From: Lactobacillus bombicola
Lineage (GTDB): Bacteria > Bacillota > Bacilli > Lactobacillales > Lactobacillaceae
Assembly: GCF_900112665.1 (NCBI RefSeq)
Contig: NZ_FOMN01000008.1
Coordinates: forward strand, 26,656-66,864
Reading direction: 5' to 3'
DNA length: 40,209 nucleotides
In this document: positions 15,712-25,229 of the stretch, one piece after another
Layout: each line of letters starts with the position of its first letter
How positions within the stretch are numbered: the stretch's first letter is position 1
Notes under the pieces: model-generated
What the model saw: the letters and a program-made list of their open reading frames with translations, nothing else
Told to the model about the DNA's origin: nothing
Databases searched by the model: none
Translations under genes and position numbers: made by a program

Positions 15712-16860
15712 TCAGTTTTTTGTATTCTTTGGATTTAATGGTAAATAAATGATAAATCGCGTCCATTTATCATTAGATTCGCAAACAATTTTACCATGAT
15801 GTAAGTCAACAATACTCTTAGTAATAGATAAGCCTAACCCAGTGCCACCAGTCTGTGTATTACGTGAAGGCTCTACCCGATAAAATCGTTCAAAAATTTT
15901 TTTCAAGGAATCTGCAGGAATTGCTGCACCATTATTTTCAACACGTAACTCAACTTCATTATTGTTAACTAAATTAGCAATCAAATTGATTTGAGTTGCA
16001 TCTGTACCATATTTTAAGGCATTAGCAATTAAATTGTTATAGACCCGTACCAATTTTTCTGGGTCTGCCTGAATTGTCAAATCTTTAGGTCTAGTTTCAA
16101 TATTAAAAGTTATCCCCTTTTCGTGCGCTTCAAATTCAAAGCCAGCTGCAACTTGTTCCAACATTGAATAAATATGTAAGGGCGCAAGTTGCAGTTTAAT
16201 ATTAGTTGATTTCAACGTTGTATACTCAAGTAAATCATGTGCTAATGATTTCATTTGTTCTGCTTTCATATAAGCAATATTTAAGTATTTTTGTTGGTCG
16301 GCTGGATTAGCTACACCTGACTTTAAAAGCCCTAAATAGCCAATAATAGATGTTAGAGGCGTTCTAATATCATGAGATACATTACTAATCAATTCATCTT
16401 TTGAATTTTCGATTGCTTTTTCTTCATTAATTGCGTTAACCGTACTAGCTACTAATGAATTTATGGAATCAATTACTTTTTGTAAATCTGTTTTTACCTT
16501 AAATGAAATCGTATGATCAAAATGACCTTGAGCAATATAATGCAGTTCTGAAATGACATGACGCAATTGCATTTGGTGATAACGTCTGATTAAACGCCAA
16601 TATAATACTAATAAATCACCCAGACCCATAATAACCAAAAAAGTATTTTGCCAAGACCACAAATGACGACCACCAGCAAAGGTGACGGTTTTTTTTAAAA
16701 AGTAGATACCATTAGCCAAACTTTTATTTTGTAAAATCGTTAAATTAATTAAAATATCAACTGACAGATTTAATAATAGTAACAAGACTACTGTTATTAC
16801 GCCTTCAGCAAACAACTCACTTTTTTCTGTGGCCGTCAGCTTAACACGTTCTTTTTTCAT
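15712..16860 (-). CDS. Sensor histidine kinase (VanS/EnvZ-like)
   Basis: Membrane sensor that autophosphorylates and transfers phosphate to the paired regulator. 382 residues: two transmembrane helices (about 20-42 and 72-92) around a short outside loop of only about 30 residues, a HAMP-like linker, an H-box with His163 (NVSHDIRTPLTS), then ATPase motifs: N-box NLIANALKYG, F-box FERFYRVEPSR and G-box TGGTGLGLS. The tiny extracellular loop suggests intramembrane sensing or a partner protein. It is four bases downstream of the response regulator and just upstream of murE, so a link to cell wall stress is plausible but not shown. Confidence 0.9.
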   Translation of the reverse strand: MKKERVKLTATEKSELFAEGVITVVLLLLLNLSVDILINLTILQNKSLANGIYFLKKTVTFAGGRHLWSWQNTFLVIMGLGDLLVLYWRLIRRYHQMQLRHVISELHYIAQGHFDHTISFKVKTDLQKVIDSINSLVASTVNAINEEKAIENSKDELISNVSHDIRTPLTSIIGYLGLLKSGVANPADQQKYLNIAYMKAEQMKSLAHDLLEYTTLKSTNIKLQLAPLHIYSMLEQVAAGFEFEAHEKGITFNIETRPKDLTIQADPEKLVRVYNNLIANALKYGTDATQINLIANLVNNNEVELRVENNGAAIPADSLKKIFERFYRVEPSRNTQTGGTGLGLSITKSIVDLHHGKIVCESNDKWTRFIIYLPLNPKNTKN

Positions 16861-16864
16861 CTAC

Positions 16865-17551
16865 TTAAGCCTCAACCTTATAGCCAACGCCCCAAACTGT
16901 TTGAATCACATCCTCACCATCAGTTGCTTTTTGAATTTTATCACGTAAATGTGACACATGAACCATTACAGTCTTAGCTGAAACAATCGATTCCTGTTGC
17001 CAAACTCGCTCAAAAATTTCATCAGCAGAAAAAACACGATTAGGATGACTAGATAGTAAATATAAAATGCCAAATTCTAGCGCAGTCAATTGAATATCCT
17101 TACCCGCTATGGTCTTTACCTCATGGGAATCACGATTAATAACTAGCGGACCAATTTCCAACACATCTGGTTCATCGTCTTTAACTTGCTTTTGACTACG
17201 CCGCAAAAGCGAACGTACCCGTGCCATTACTTCAAGTGGATTAAATGGTTTAGAAACATAATCATCAGCACCAGTTATCAATCCTTGAATTTTGTCCATG
17301 TCGCCTGTCTTAGCTGAAACAATAATAATAGGAATATCGGAATCTTTACGAACTTCCTTAATTACGTCAATTCCACTCATATTGGGCATCATTACATCTA
17401 AAATCATTAAAGAAATATCAGAACTAGTGGTGAGTTTAGTTATCGCTTCTTTACCACTATAAGCAACAATTGGCGTATAGCCTTCATTTTTAAGGTAAAT
17501 ACTTAATAATTCAACAATTTCTTTATCATCATCAACTACTAAAATTTTCAT
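16865..17551 (-). CDS. OmpR/PhoB-family response regulator
   Basis: DNA-binding partner of the kinase that follows. Start at 17551 (MKILVVDDDKE) is preferred: GAAGGGA lies about ten bases upstream, whereas an ATG three codons earlier overlaps that site. 228 residues: receiver domain with Asp7-Asp9 acidic pocket, phospho-acceptor Asp52 (LMILDVMMP) and Lys101 (SKPF), then an OmpR-type winged helix with LTALEFGILYLL and VHVSHLRDKI (recognition helix) and a final VWGVGYK hairpin. It is the first gene of a unit with the kinase, and its target promoters are unknown. Confidence 0.92.
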   Translation of the reverse strand: MKILVVDDDKEIVELLSIYLKNEGYTPIVAYSGKEAITKLTTSSDISLMILDVMMPNMSGIDVIKEVRKDSDIPIIIVSAKTGDMDKIQGLITGADDYVSKPFNPLEVMARVRSLLRRSQKQVKDDEPDVLEIGPLVINRDSHEVKTIAGKDIQLTALEFGILYLLSSHPNRVFSADEIFERVWQQESIVSAKTVMVHVSHLRDKIQKATDGEDVIQTVWGVGYKVEA

Positions 17552-17560
17552 CAGGGTCAT

Positions 17561-17941
17561 TCCCTTCTCTTTTATGCATAATTATTCTTATTTAATTCAT
17601 ACTCACCTATAGTGTAGCAGAATTTGGCTAATATTTTAGCTTATTTAACAAGAAACATCTAATTATTCATACTTATCTTTAGCTTTTTATAAAATTCTTT
17701 AAATGATACTCAAAATTTATAGCAAAAGCAACTTATACCTAAGCTATAAATTGATAATAATTTAGTTACTTATTCAATAATCCTTAAAAGTTAACCTATT
17801 AAGTAGTTTAAAGTATTAAAAAACGGCAAATTATTAAATAATCTACCGCTTAATTAAGTTAAGACCAAAGTATAATTAACTTTAACAGTTACCATGTAAT
17901 TATAAAATTTAATAATTAACCCTTAATTTTTATTATAGGTA
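17561..17941. other. 381-base AT-rich intergenic region
   Basis: Between the response regulator start and the efflux gene stop. No convincing frame or RNA gene is seen. It holds the regulator promoter near 17605-17635 and the terminator of the efflux gene at 17818-17849. The rest is about 20-25 percent GC with no clear repeat. Confidence 0.5.
17818..17849 (-). terminator. Terminator downstream of the DHA2 efflux gene
   Basis: Minus-strand hairpin: GCGGTAGATTAT (complement of 17838-17849), three-base loop, ATAATTTGCCGT (complement of 17823-17834), followed by five Ts (+ strand A-run 17818-17822). Twelve pairs with three wobbles. It lies about 90 bases beyond the stop codon. Confidence 0.65.
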
Positions 17942-19354
17942 TTAATTTTTATTTTCAACATGCCGAGTTGATTTTAGAGTAAATGCGACAACTAAGCCAA
18001 TAACTGCCAAAATCAAAGTGAAATATAGGCCATAATGTACACCATTAGTAAATTGTGCAGCTTTATCAGTGCCTTGGTAAGTATTTTGACCCCAACTTAA
18101 AAAACTAGTCGCAAGAGCGGTGGCAACGGCACCAATAATCTGCTGCATAGTATTTAAAATAGTACTGCCATCAGCTGATTCTGCCCCTTTTAAAGCATTC
18201 AAAGCATGAGTTTGTGCTGGGGACATCGCTAAGGGACAACCGATCATTATAATAATATGAGTTACAATAACATAAATAATACTTGAAGTGGGATTTGAAA
18301 AAATTAACATTATTAGCCCAATAGTAGCAATAGTAAAACCTAATACAGCAGGTATTTTTGCTCCTACAGAATCATATAGTCGACCTGCAAAAGCTGAAAC
18401 TAAGGCGTTGATAATTCCACCAGGTAACATAACAATTCCTGTCAAAGCAACAGGCAATAATAGACCTCTTTGCAGGTATTGCGGCAACAAATACATTGCT
18501 GATAAAATAATCGCAAAATCCAACATAACGCAGATTGCTCCCTGTGCAAAAGCCAACTTCTTAAAAACTCGAAGATTAATAATTGGTTGTTCTAAATGTA
18601 ATTGCCGATATACGTATAAAATTAAAATAATTACAGCAATAGCTAACATCAATAAAACAGTTGGTGCCGTCCAACCCATATTTGAAGCAAAGCTGACTCC
18701 CATTACCAAACTAGCAAATCCCACAACGGATTCAAGTAATGAAAGAATATCTATCTTTGGTCGCGTAATTTTACCAGTATTGGGTAAGCCAATAATAGCA
18801 CAAATTAAGGCTACTACTAAAAAGGGCATAAAAAACCAAAAAATCCAATTCCAAGTTAACTTACCCAAAATAATACCAGTAATAGTAGGGCCAATCGCTG
18901 GCGCTAGCATAATGACTAGGGCACAAACACCCATCGCAGTCCCCATTTTAGATGGCGGGAAAATTAGCATCGCTACTGTAAACATTAAGGGCAGGATTAG
19001 CCCTGTCCCTAATCCCTGAATCATTCGACCTATTAATAAAATTATAAAATTAGGTGCTGTAGCAGCTATGATGACGCCAAATATAAAATCCAGCAAACCA
19101 ATAATTACGATTTGTCTGGTAGAAAACCACTTAGTTAATAAACTTGAAAAAGGCAAAATGACACCAATTACTAACATATAGCCGGTAACCAGCCACTGAA
19201 TAGTACCTGAATTTAGCTGAAATGATTTCATTAATTGTGGTAGTGCAATATTTAATGAGGTCTCTGATAGCATGCCCACAAAGGCGCCTATCATCATACT
19301 CATCATTGCCAACCAAGGGCGCTGAACTTTAATCCTTGCTTGATTATTTTCCAT
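17942..19354 (-). CDS. DHA2-family major facilitator multidrug efflux protein
   Basis: Proton-coupled drug exporter of the EmrB/QacA type. 470 residues, nearly all hydrophobic, with about 14 predicted transmembrane helices. The early ETSLNIALPQLMKSF and TIQWLVTGYML segments are the conserved first-helix region (motif D1-like), and APAIGPTITGIILG is motif C, the antiporter signature. The cytoplasmic loop after helix 2 (LLTKWFSTRQIVIIG) is a loose motif A. The substrate cannot be read. It stands alone, with its own terminator and a GGAG ribosome site about ten bases before the start; no regulator gene is adjacent. Confidence 0.88.
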   Translation of the reverse strand: MENNQARIKVQRPWLAMMSMMIGAFVGMLSETSLNIALPQLMKSFQLNSGTIQWLVTGYMLVIGVILPFSSLLTKWFSTRQIVIIGLLDFIFGVIIAATAPNFIILLIGRMIQGLGTGLILPLMFTVAMLIFPPSKMGTAMGVCALVIMLAPAIGPTITGIILGKLTWNWIFWFFMPFLVVALICAIIGLPNTGKITRPKIDILSLLESVVGFASLVMGVSFASNMGWTAPTVLLMLAIAVIILILYVYRQLHLEQPIINLRVFKKLAFAQGAICVMLDFAIILSAMYLLPQYLQRGLLLPVALTGIVMLPGGIINALVSAFAGRLYDSVGAKIPAVLGFTIATIGLIMLIFSNPTSSIIYVIVTHIIIMIGCPLAMSPAQTHALNALKGAESADGSTILNTMQQIIGAVATALATSFLSWGQNTYQGTDKAAQFTNGVHYGLYFTLILAVIGLVVAFTLKSTRHVENKN

Positions 19355-19523
19355 AAAAAACTCCTTTTACATTTTGTGCTTCTAAACGCAACTTGATTAT
19401 CTTATCAAAAAGAAAATTTCTTCGTAAGTTTTTCATGTAATTAAAAATCATATTCTAGCATCAAAGTCAGGCTTTACTAGCTAAAAATTACTTTTAGCAA
19501 GATAGTAAAATAAAAGCCACTAT

Positions 19524-19556
19524 AAAAGGATCAAACTCTTAGAGAGCTTGACCCTT
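19524..19556 (-). terminator. Terminator of the ABC exporter pair
   Basis: Minus-strand hairpin AAGGGTCAAGCTCT (complement of 19543-19556), loop CTA, AGAGTTTGATCCTT (complement of 19526-19539) then Ts: 14 pairs including two G-U. It lies 14 bases beyond the stop of the second exporter gene. Confidence 0.75.
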
Positions 19557-19569
19557 AATTAAATAATTT

Positions 19570-21435
19570 TTATTCTATTTCCTTTTTACCAGTATACAAT
19601 TCGTAGTAGTAGCCCTTTTGCTTTAACAGCTGGTCATGATTACCTGCTTCAATAATATGACCATGATCAAGTACTAAAATCAAATCAGAATTAACGATTG
19701 TAGATAATCTGTGCGCAATAACAAAACTTGTTCTACCAGCAAGAAGATTGTCCATCCCCGATTGAATCAACTGCTCTGTTTGTGTATCAATGCTTGAAGT
19801 AGCTTCATCTAAAATCATTACTGGCTCATCTGCAATCATTGCTCGCGCAATACTTAATAATTGCATCTGCCCTTGCGACAAATCTCCGCCTTCACCATCA
19901 ATAACAGTTTGGTAACCCTCATCTAAGTGATGAATAAATTCATCGGCATGAGACAAATGAGCTGCTTGATAGACATCATCATCACTAGCATTCATATTAC
20001 CAAAGCGAATATTGTCCATTACCGTTCCTGTAAACATATGCGTTTCTTGTAAGACAATCGATAAAGAATGACGTAAATCATCTTTTTTAATCCGTTTAAT
20101 TGGAATACCATCATAAGTAATAGTTCCTGAATCAATTTCATAAAAGCGATTGACCATATTAGAAATCGTTGTTTTACCTGCACCAGTTTCACCAACTAAA
20201 GCGACCTTCATCCCTGGTTTTGCATCTAGCGAAATATCATATAAAATTTGTTTGTCAGGAGCATAGCTGAAGTCTACGTGGTCAAAAACAATGTGACCTT
20301 TAACAGTTACCTGCTTAACTGTTCCATCATTTTGTGGCACATTCCAATACCAGGTACCTTTAACCTTTTCATCTTTAGTTATTGTTACATCGCCATCATC
20401 TAGTTCAACTGGTTGATCTTCTAAATCAAAAATTCTTTTTGCACCAGCTAAAGCCATAACTATTGAATTTAACTGCTGAGAAATTTGTGCAATTGGCATA
20501 GCAAATTGTTTAGATAGCTGTAAAAAGGCCCCAATAACACCTAGCGATAAAGGTGCAATATGGTTAATGGCAACTGCGCCGCCAATAACCGCAATTAGTA
20601 CATATAACAAGTTGCCAATATTACCCATAATTGGAAATAAAACCGTTGAATAAGTATTAGCCTTACCAGCTGCATTTTCTAGCTCTTTATTATAAACCTC
20701 AAAATCTGCTTCTACTTCTGGTTCATGACTGAAAACTTTAATAACTTTCAAGCCATTAAGCATTTCTTCATTATAACCATTAACTTGACCTAATTCTTTT
20801 TGTTGTAATTGGAAATAATGCGCTGATCGTGACGTCAAAAACCGGACAACACCAATTGATAATGCAAAAATTATCAAAGTAAAAATCGTTAACTGCCAAC
20901 TCAAGCTAATCATTGCTGCTAACACGAAAACAATATTTAATAAGGAATTCATAAATTGTGGAATTGATTGCGAAATCATTTGCATTAAGGTATCAATATC
21001 ATTGGTATAACGACTCATAATATCGCCAAAATCATTTTCATCAAAATACGCAATTGGTAATATTTCCATATGCTCAAACATTTCGTTACGAACGCGATAT
21101 TGCACCTTTTGAGCTAAAACTCCCATTAACATCGTAAAAAAGTAGCTAGCAATAAAGCCAATGGCATAAAAGCCAAACATTACTACAATTGCCTGCCATA
21201 AAGGACCAAAATCAGGATGAGATTGTTTAAGTAACGGCATTATGTATTCATTAATTAAGCGTTCAATGAATAAAGAACCCATAACCGTTGATCCAGCTGA
21301 CAAAATAATCGCAATTATTGACGTAATCAGCATCCAAGGACTGGTATTGGCAACTAATTTAAGCAACCGTAATAAGGTGGTTGAACGCTTACCAGTCATC
21401 TTCTTAGTTTCTACTGCTTTATCCAAATTCATCAC
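19570..21435 (-). CDS. Heterodimeric ABC exporter subunit with complete ATP site (LmrD/BmrD-like)
   Basis: Half-transporter of an ABC multidrug exporter. 621 residues: six-helix membrane domain (about 35-330), a charged insert of about 30 residues before the nucleotide-binding domain (KGTWYWNVPQNDG), then Walker A GETGAGKTT, Q-loop QETHMFTG, signature LSQGQ and Walker B VMILDEATSSID with an intact catalytic Glu, plus switch His (AHRLS). The signature LSQGQ departs from LSGGQ. Start is GTG at 21435 directly after the upstream TAG, or ATG at 21432; both depend on translational coupling since no good ribosome site is present. Confidence 0.9.
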   Translation of the reverse strand: MMNLDKAVETKKMTGKRSTTLLRLLKLVANTSPWMLITSIIAIILSAGSTVMGSLFIERLINEYIMPLLKQSHPDFGPLWQAIVVMFGFYAIGFIASYFFTMLMGVLAQKVQYRVRNEMFEHMEILPIAYFDENDFGDIMSRYTNDIDTLMQMISQSIPQFMNSLLNIVFVLAAMISLSWQLTIFTLIIFALSIGVVRFLTSRSAHYFQLQQKELGQVNGYNEEMLNGLKVIKVFSHEPEVEADFEVYNKELENAAGKANTYSTVLFPIMGNIGNLLYVLIAVIGGAVAINHIAPLSLGVIGAFLQLSKQFAMPIAQISQQLNSIVMALAGAKRIFDLEDQPVELDDGDVTITKDEKVKGTWYWNVPQNDGTVKQVTVKGHIVFDHVDFSYAPDKQILYDISLDAKPGMKVALVGETGAGKTTISNMVNRFYEIDSGTITYDGIPIKRIKKDDLRHSLSIVLQETHMFTGTVMDNIRFGNMNASDDDVYQAAHLSHADEFIHHLDEGYQTVIDGEGGDLSQGQMQLLSIARAMIADEPVMILDEATSSIDTQTEQLIQSGMDNLLAGRTSFVIAHRLSTIVNSDLILVLDHGHIIEAGNHDQLLKQKGYYYELYTGKKEIE

Positions 21436-23160
21436 CTACTTTTTCTGTTCTTCTTGGAATTTTGCAATTGAACTGTATAAATCATTACGTTCCATTAATT
21501 CATCATGCGTGCCAATATCCTGAATTTTACCTTCATCCATTACTACAATTCGATCTGCATCTTTAATTGAAACAATTCTTTGTGAAATAATAATCTTGGT
21601 AGTATCCGGCATATTTTTAGCTAGAGATTCTCTAATTTCTCGCTCCGTTTGAGTATCAACTGCTGAAGTTGAATCATCCAAAATCAAAATTTTGGGTTTT
21701 TTAAGTAGGGCACGAGCAATCGTAATTCTTTGCTTTTGTCCACCAGAAACATTGCTACCACCTTGTTCAACCATTGTATCGTATTGATCGGGCATTTCAC
21801 TAATGAAATCATCTGCATGAGCAATTTTTGCAGCAGCTAAAATCTGCTCATCAGTTGCATTTTCATTACCCCACTTTAAATTTTCTTTAATCGTTCCCGA
21901 AAACAGAACATTATTTTGTAAAACCATCGCTACATTATCACGCAATGTTTTCAAATCATATGATTTAACATTGTGCCCAGAAACTCTGACAGCTCCTGAA
22001 ATTGTATCGTAAAGTCGCGGTATCATTGCCACTAGCGTGGATTTTGAAGCCCCGGTTCGACCGATTATACCAAGAGTTTCACCTGATTTAATATTTAAAT
22101 TAATATCACTTAAAGCTAAATTCTTATCTTCTTGATCATATTTGAAGTTGACGTGATCAAAGATTACTTCTCCATTAGTTAAATGCGTTAGTGGTTTACG
22201 TGGATTTTCAATTGATGGCTTTTCATTGATTACATCCGCAATTCTTCGCCCACTAGCTGCCGAAATAACTAATTGGGTAAAAATCATTGCTAAAATATTT
22301 AAACTATTTAAAACTGAATTGGAATAGGAAAACATTGAAATAAGTTGTCCAGGTTGCAAACTACCACCAACAATTTCTTTTGCCCCAAACCAACAAATGG
22401 CTAAATTAGAAATATTCAAAACAGCCATAACAATCATTGAATTGAGCGACATAATCTTTTGTGCAGTAGCAAATAACTTATAAATAAAACCTGACGTTTT
22501 TTTGAACTGGTTTGTTTGTTGCTCTTCTTGCACAAAAGTCTTAACTTCTCTAATGCCTCGGACATTTTCACGCACAACTTCATTCATCCGATCGTATCCC
22601 CTAAATATTTTGGGAAAATAAGGATTAACACTTTTAATAACCAAGGCTAATAAAAGAATAAAAATTGGGGCAATTATCACAAAAATCAAAGATAGCCGTG
22701 GACTAATAATTAATGACATAATTATGGAAACGACTAACATCATTGGTGCTCTAACTGCAATTCTAATCAATATTTGATATGACATCTGGACATTATTAAC
22801 ATCCGTTGTCATTCTCGTTACTAAACTCGCACTAGAAAATTTGTCAATATTCTCAAACGAATAATCTTGTACATGATAAAACATATCTTTGCGCAAATTA
22901 GCAGCAAACCCAGCCGCAGCATGAGCCGAAACATAGCTAGCACTAGCTCCTAAAATAAGAGAAGTAATTGTAATTGCAAACAGAACCAAACCCCACTTAG
23001 TTATATATGGCATATTACCCTTCATAATTCCATTATCGATTAAAATACCAACTAAATATGGAATCAGCATTTCTATAATAACTTCTCCGGTAACAAATAG
23101 CGGCGACAGCAAAGACAATTTTTTGTATTGCCTAATAGATTTACGCAGCGTATTAATCAT
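21436..23160 (-). CDS. Heterodimeric ABC exporter subunit with degenerate ATP site (LmrC/BmrC-like)
   Basis: Partner half-transporter. 574 residues: six-helix membrane domain (about 15-300), then Walker A GRTGASKS (367-374), signature VSGGQ (471-475) and Walker B LILDDSTSAVD with Asp496 where the catalytic Glu should be. The Asp is the usual mark of the degenerate site in heterodimeric exporters. Less usual, the P-loop glycine before Lys is Ser (codon TCA). The composite active site would use Walker A/B of the next gene with the intact SGGQ here; the second site pairs this worn Walker A/B with LSQGQ. First gene of the pair. Substrate unknown. Confidence 0.9.
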   Translation of the reverse strand: MINTLRKSIRQYKKLSLLSPLFVTGEVIIEMLIPYLVGILIDNGIMKGNMPYITKWGLVLFAITITSLILGASASYVSAHAAAGFAANLRKDMFYHVQDYSFENIDKFSSASLVTRMTTDVNNVQMSYQILIRIAVRAPMMLVVSIIMSLIISPRLSLIFVIIAPIFILLLALVIKSVNPYFPKIFRGYDRMNEVVRENVRGIREVKTFVQEEQQTNQFKKTSGFIYKLFATAQKIMSLNSMIVMAVLNISNLAICWFGAKEIVGGSLQPGQLISMFSYSNSVLNSLNILAMIFTQLVISAASGRRIADVINEKPSIENPRKPLTHLTNGEVIFDHVNFKYDQEDKNLALSDINLNIKSGETLGIIGRTGASKSTLVAMIPRLYDTISGAVRVSGHNVKSYDLKTLRDNVAMVLQNNVLFSGTIKENLKWGNENATDEQILAAAKIAHADDFISEMPDQYDTMVEQGGSNVSGGQKQRITIARALLKKPKILILDDSTSAVDTQTEREIRESLAKNMPDTTKIIISQRIVSIKDADRIVVMDEGKIQDIGTHDELMERNDLYSSIAKFQEEQKK

Positions 23161-23222
23161 TAAATACCTCTTTCTATTAAGTCAAAATGACATTTATACT
23201 TTTTCTAAGAGCAATTTATTTT

Positions 23223-23264
23223 AAAAAGGATAAACAGACTCATCGGTGTCTGTTTATCCTTTTT
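23223..23264. terminator. Terminator after the DUF1129 gene
   Basis: AAAAAGGATAAACAGAC (23223-23239), loop TCATCGGT, GTCTGTTTATCCTTTTT (23248-23264): 17 pairs with T-runs on both strands. It ends the ychF-DUF1129 transcript before the ABC exporter pair. Confidence 0.9.
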
Positions 23265-23311
23265 ATATATAAAGTTATTTAAGTATAGCTCTTTTCTTGA
23301 CAAAAAGCACT

Positions 23312-24094
23312 CTATTTGTTTCTGGCTACTGGTGAAAAGACCGAACCAATCAGTTCATAATGTTTTCTAAATAACCAACGAATACCATAAACAGCAATTG
23401 CAATAATAATATTAGCTTCACCAGGTAATATTGGATTTATTACTTTTAGTGCAGGTAGCGACAATAGCCACATCAAAGCTAGTAACCCTAAAATCATTGT
23501 CACTAGACCTAAAATCAACTTAGACCAAGGAATTTTATTGCTTTTACCAGTTGCAGGCAAAATTAATTCATTATATTTGGTCATCAGTGCTCCCATACCA
23601 GCGCCGACACTAATTAAAGTTAAAATGCCCATTTGTGCATTGGCTTTAGAATTAGTCTGAAAGAGTGCTAGTACCCCAAAGATACCAACAAAAAGTACCA
23701 CATAAATTAATGCACCATCAACTGCATATTGCCAAAAGGGAATATCTGCAGCTGTTTTCTCTTTTGGCTTAATTAAATCAGCTGCTTTTAATTTTGGCGA
23801 CATCGTATAAAAATTAGAAGCCGGTCGCCCATGGTGTTGCGCTAGCACTATTTCAGGCAACAGTAAGTCAATACGCTTTTGCGCTTCTTCTTGGCTCATT
23901 TTACCTTGGGTTTCTAACTCCTTTTGTAAACGAAAAATATAATCAGCATTCTTTTTACTAAGTTCTTTTCGCAGTTCCTGGGAACTCATCTGTTTAATCT
24001 GGTCATCTTTATTTTGAACCGCAACTTTTTCTTTTAATTTTTCTTGCTGATTTGCATCAATTTTTGTCTGCTCAGCATTTTTATTTTCAGCCAT
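23312..24094 (-). CDS. DUF1129 family membrane protein
   Basis: Function unknown. 260 residues: a highly charged, Gln/Lys/Glu-rich cytoplasmic N-terminus (about 1-115, likely helical or coiled coil) and four hydrophobic segments (about 125-147, 155-170, 190-212, 222-240), matching the DUF1129 membrane family that is found next to ychF in lactobacilli. Its start lies nine bases after the ychF stop, so the two genes are probably co-transcribed, and a strong terminator follows. No catalytic motif is seen. The conserved link to the partition and ychF block suggests a housekeeping role. Confidence 0.82.
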   Translation of the reverse strand: MAENKNAEQTKIDANQQEKLKEKVAVQNKDDQIKQMSSQELRKELSKKNADYIFRLQKELETQGKMSQEEAQKRIDLLLPEIVLAQHHGRPASNFYTMSPKLKAADLIKPKEKTAADIPFWQYAVDGALIYVVLFVGIFGVLALFQTNSKANAQMGILTLISVGAGMGALMTKYNELILPATGKSNKIPWSKLILGLVTMILGLLALMWLLSLPALKVINPILPGEANIIIAIAVYGIRWLFRKHYELIGSVFSPVARNK

Positions 24095-24103
24095 TATCTT
24101 TTC

Positions 24104-25204
24104 CTAAACGTTAAATCTAAACTCAATAATGTCACCGTCTTGCACTTCGTAATCTTTCCCCTCAAGACGCAACCTACCACCTTCCTTGACCTTCTGCATG
24201 GTCTCATATTTATTTAAATCAGCAAATGAGACAACTTCTGCCCTAATAAAGCCTCGTTCAAAGTCAGAATGAATTACACCAGCAACTTGGGGTGCCTTCA
24301 TGCCTTCATGAAAGGTCCATGCTCGTGTCTCTGGTCCACCTGCTGTAAAGAACGTGCGCAATCCCAAAAGATGATAAGCTGCTCTAATTAGTCGATCCAA
24401 TCCTGACTCACTCACACCCTCGGCTTCTAAAAATTCAGCTTTTTCATCCTCATCTAGACCAGCAATTTCTTCTTCAGTTGCTGCAGAAACACCAATGCAA
24501 CCAGCATTTTCACTGTCAGCATGCTTTTTTACAATTTGGTAATATTGGTCAGCTTCAGGATTAGCCATTGCTTCTTCTGCAATATTAGCAACATAAATTA
24601 CCGGCTTAGCGGTTAACAAAAATAGGCCCTTTACTATTTTTTCTTCTTCATCATTAAAACTAATTGAGCGTACCGCTTTACCTTCTTCTAGAACGGGCTT
24701 AATTTTTTGTAAAACTTGTAATTCAGCCTTAGCTTCCTTGTCTTTTTGCTGCGCTAACTTTTTAACTTTATCAATGCGCCGATTAACTGCATCTAAATCT
24801 GAAATCGCTAATTCTAAATTTATTGTATTAATATCTTCTTCAGGATCAACTTTGCCAGTAACTGAAGTAATATTATCATCTTCAAATGACCGGACTACAT
24901 GGATAATTGCATCAGTTTGGCGAATATTTTCTAAAAATTTATTTCCTAGTCCTTCACCCTTAGATGCGCCTTTGACCAAGCCTGCAATATCAGTAAACTC
25001 AAAGGTAGTATGAACAATTTTTTTAGCAGGAACTAATTCTTGGATTCTGGCTAATCTTTTATCCGGTACTTCAACCATCCCAACATTTGGTTCAATGGTA
25101 GCAAATGGGTAGTTAGCCATTTCAGCACCAGCTTTAGTAATTGCATTAAATAAAGTAGACTTCCCGACATTAGGTAAGCCAACAATTCCAGCAGTTAATG
25201 ACAT
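24104..25204 (-). CDS. ychF: Redox-regulated ATPase YchF (OBG-family)
   Basis: Universally conserved P-loop ATPase related to Obg GTPases that binds ribosomes and affects translation and stress responses. 366 residues: Walker A GLPNVGKST (9-17), switch segment FTDIAGLVKGASKGEG, a coiled-coil insert (about 130-165), the specificity segment VANIAEE in place of the GTPase NKxD (which is why the family prefers ATP), and a C-terminal TGS-like domain with TFFTAGGPETRAWTFHEG. Full length and intact. GAGG lies before the start. It sits in the usual place between DUF951 and DUF1129. Confidence 0.96.
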   Translation of the reverse strand: MSLTAGIVGLPNVGKSTLFNAITKAGAEMANYPFATIEPNVGMVEVPDKRLARIQELVPAKKIVHTTFEFTDIAGLVKGASKGEGLGNKFLENIRQTDAIIHVVRSFEDDNITSVTGKVDPEEDINTINLELAISDLDAVNRRIDKVKKLAQQKDKEAKAELQVLQKIKPVLEEGKAVRSISFNDEEEKIVKGLFLLTAKPVIYVANIAEEAMANPEADQYYQIVKKHADSENAGCIGVSAATEEEIAGLDEDEKAEFLEAEGVSESGLDRLIRAAYHLLGLRTFFTAGGPETRAWTFHEGMKAPQVAGVIHSDFERGFIRAEVVSFADLNKYETMQKVKEGGRLRLEGKDYEVQDGDIIEFRFNV

Positions 25205-25229
25205 ATTTATCCTCTTCTTTTTATCAAAA

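Noticed and set aside
15662-15766. 35-codon upstream extension of MurE
   Set aside because: Overlaps the kinase 3' end and lacks a ribosome site; MSISLNT at 15661 has AAGGGG and gives the expected length.
18288-19019. 243-codon plus-strand frame inside the efflux gene
   Set aside because: Composition is a complement artefact of a hydrophobic membrane protein; no ribosome site and no motif.
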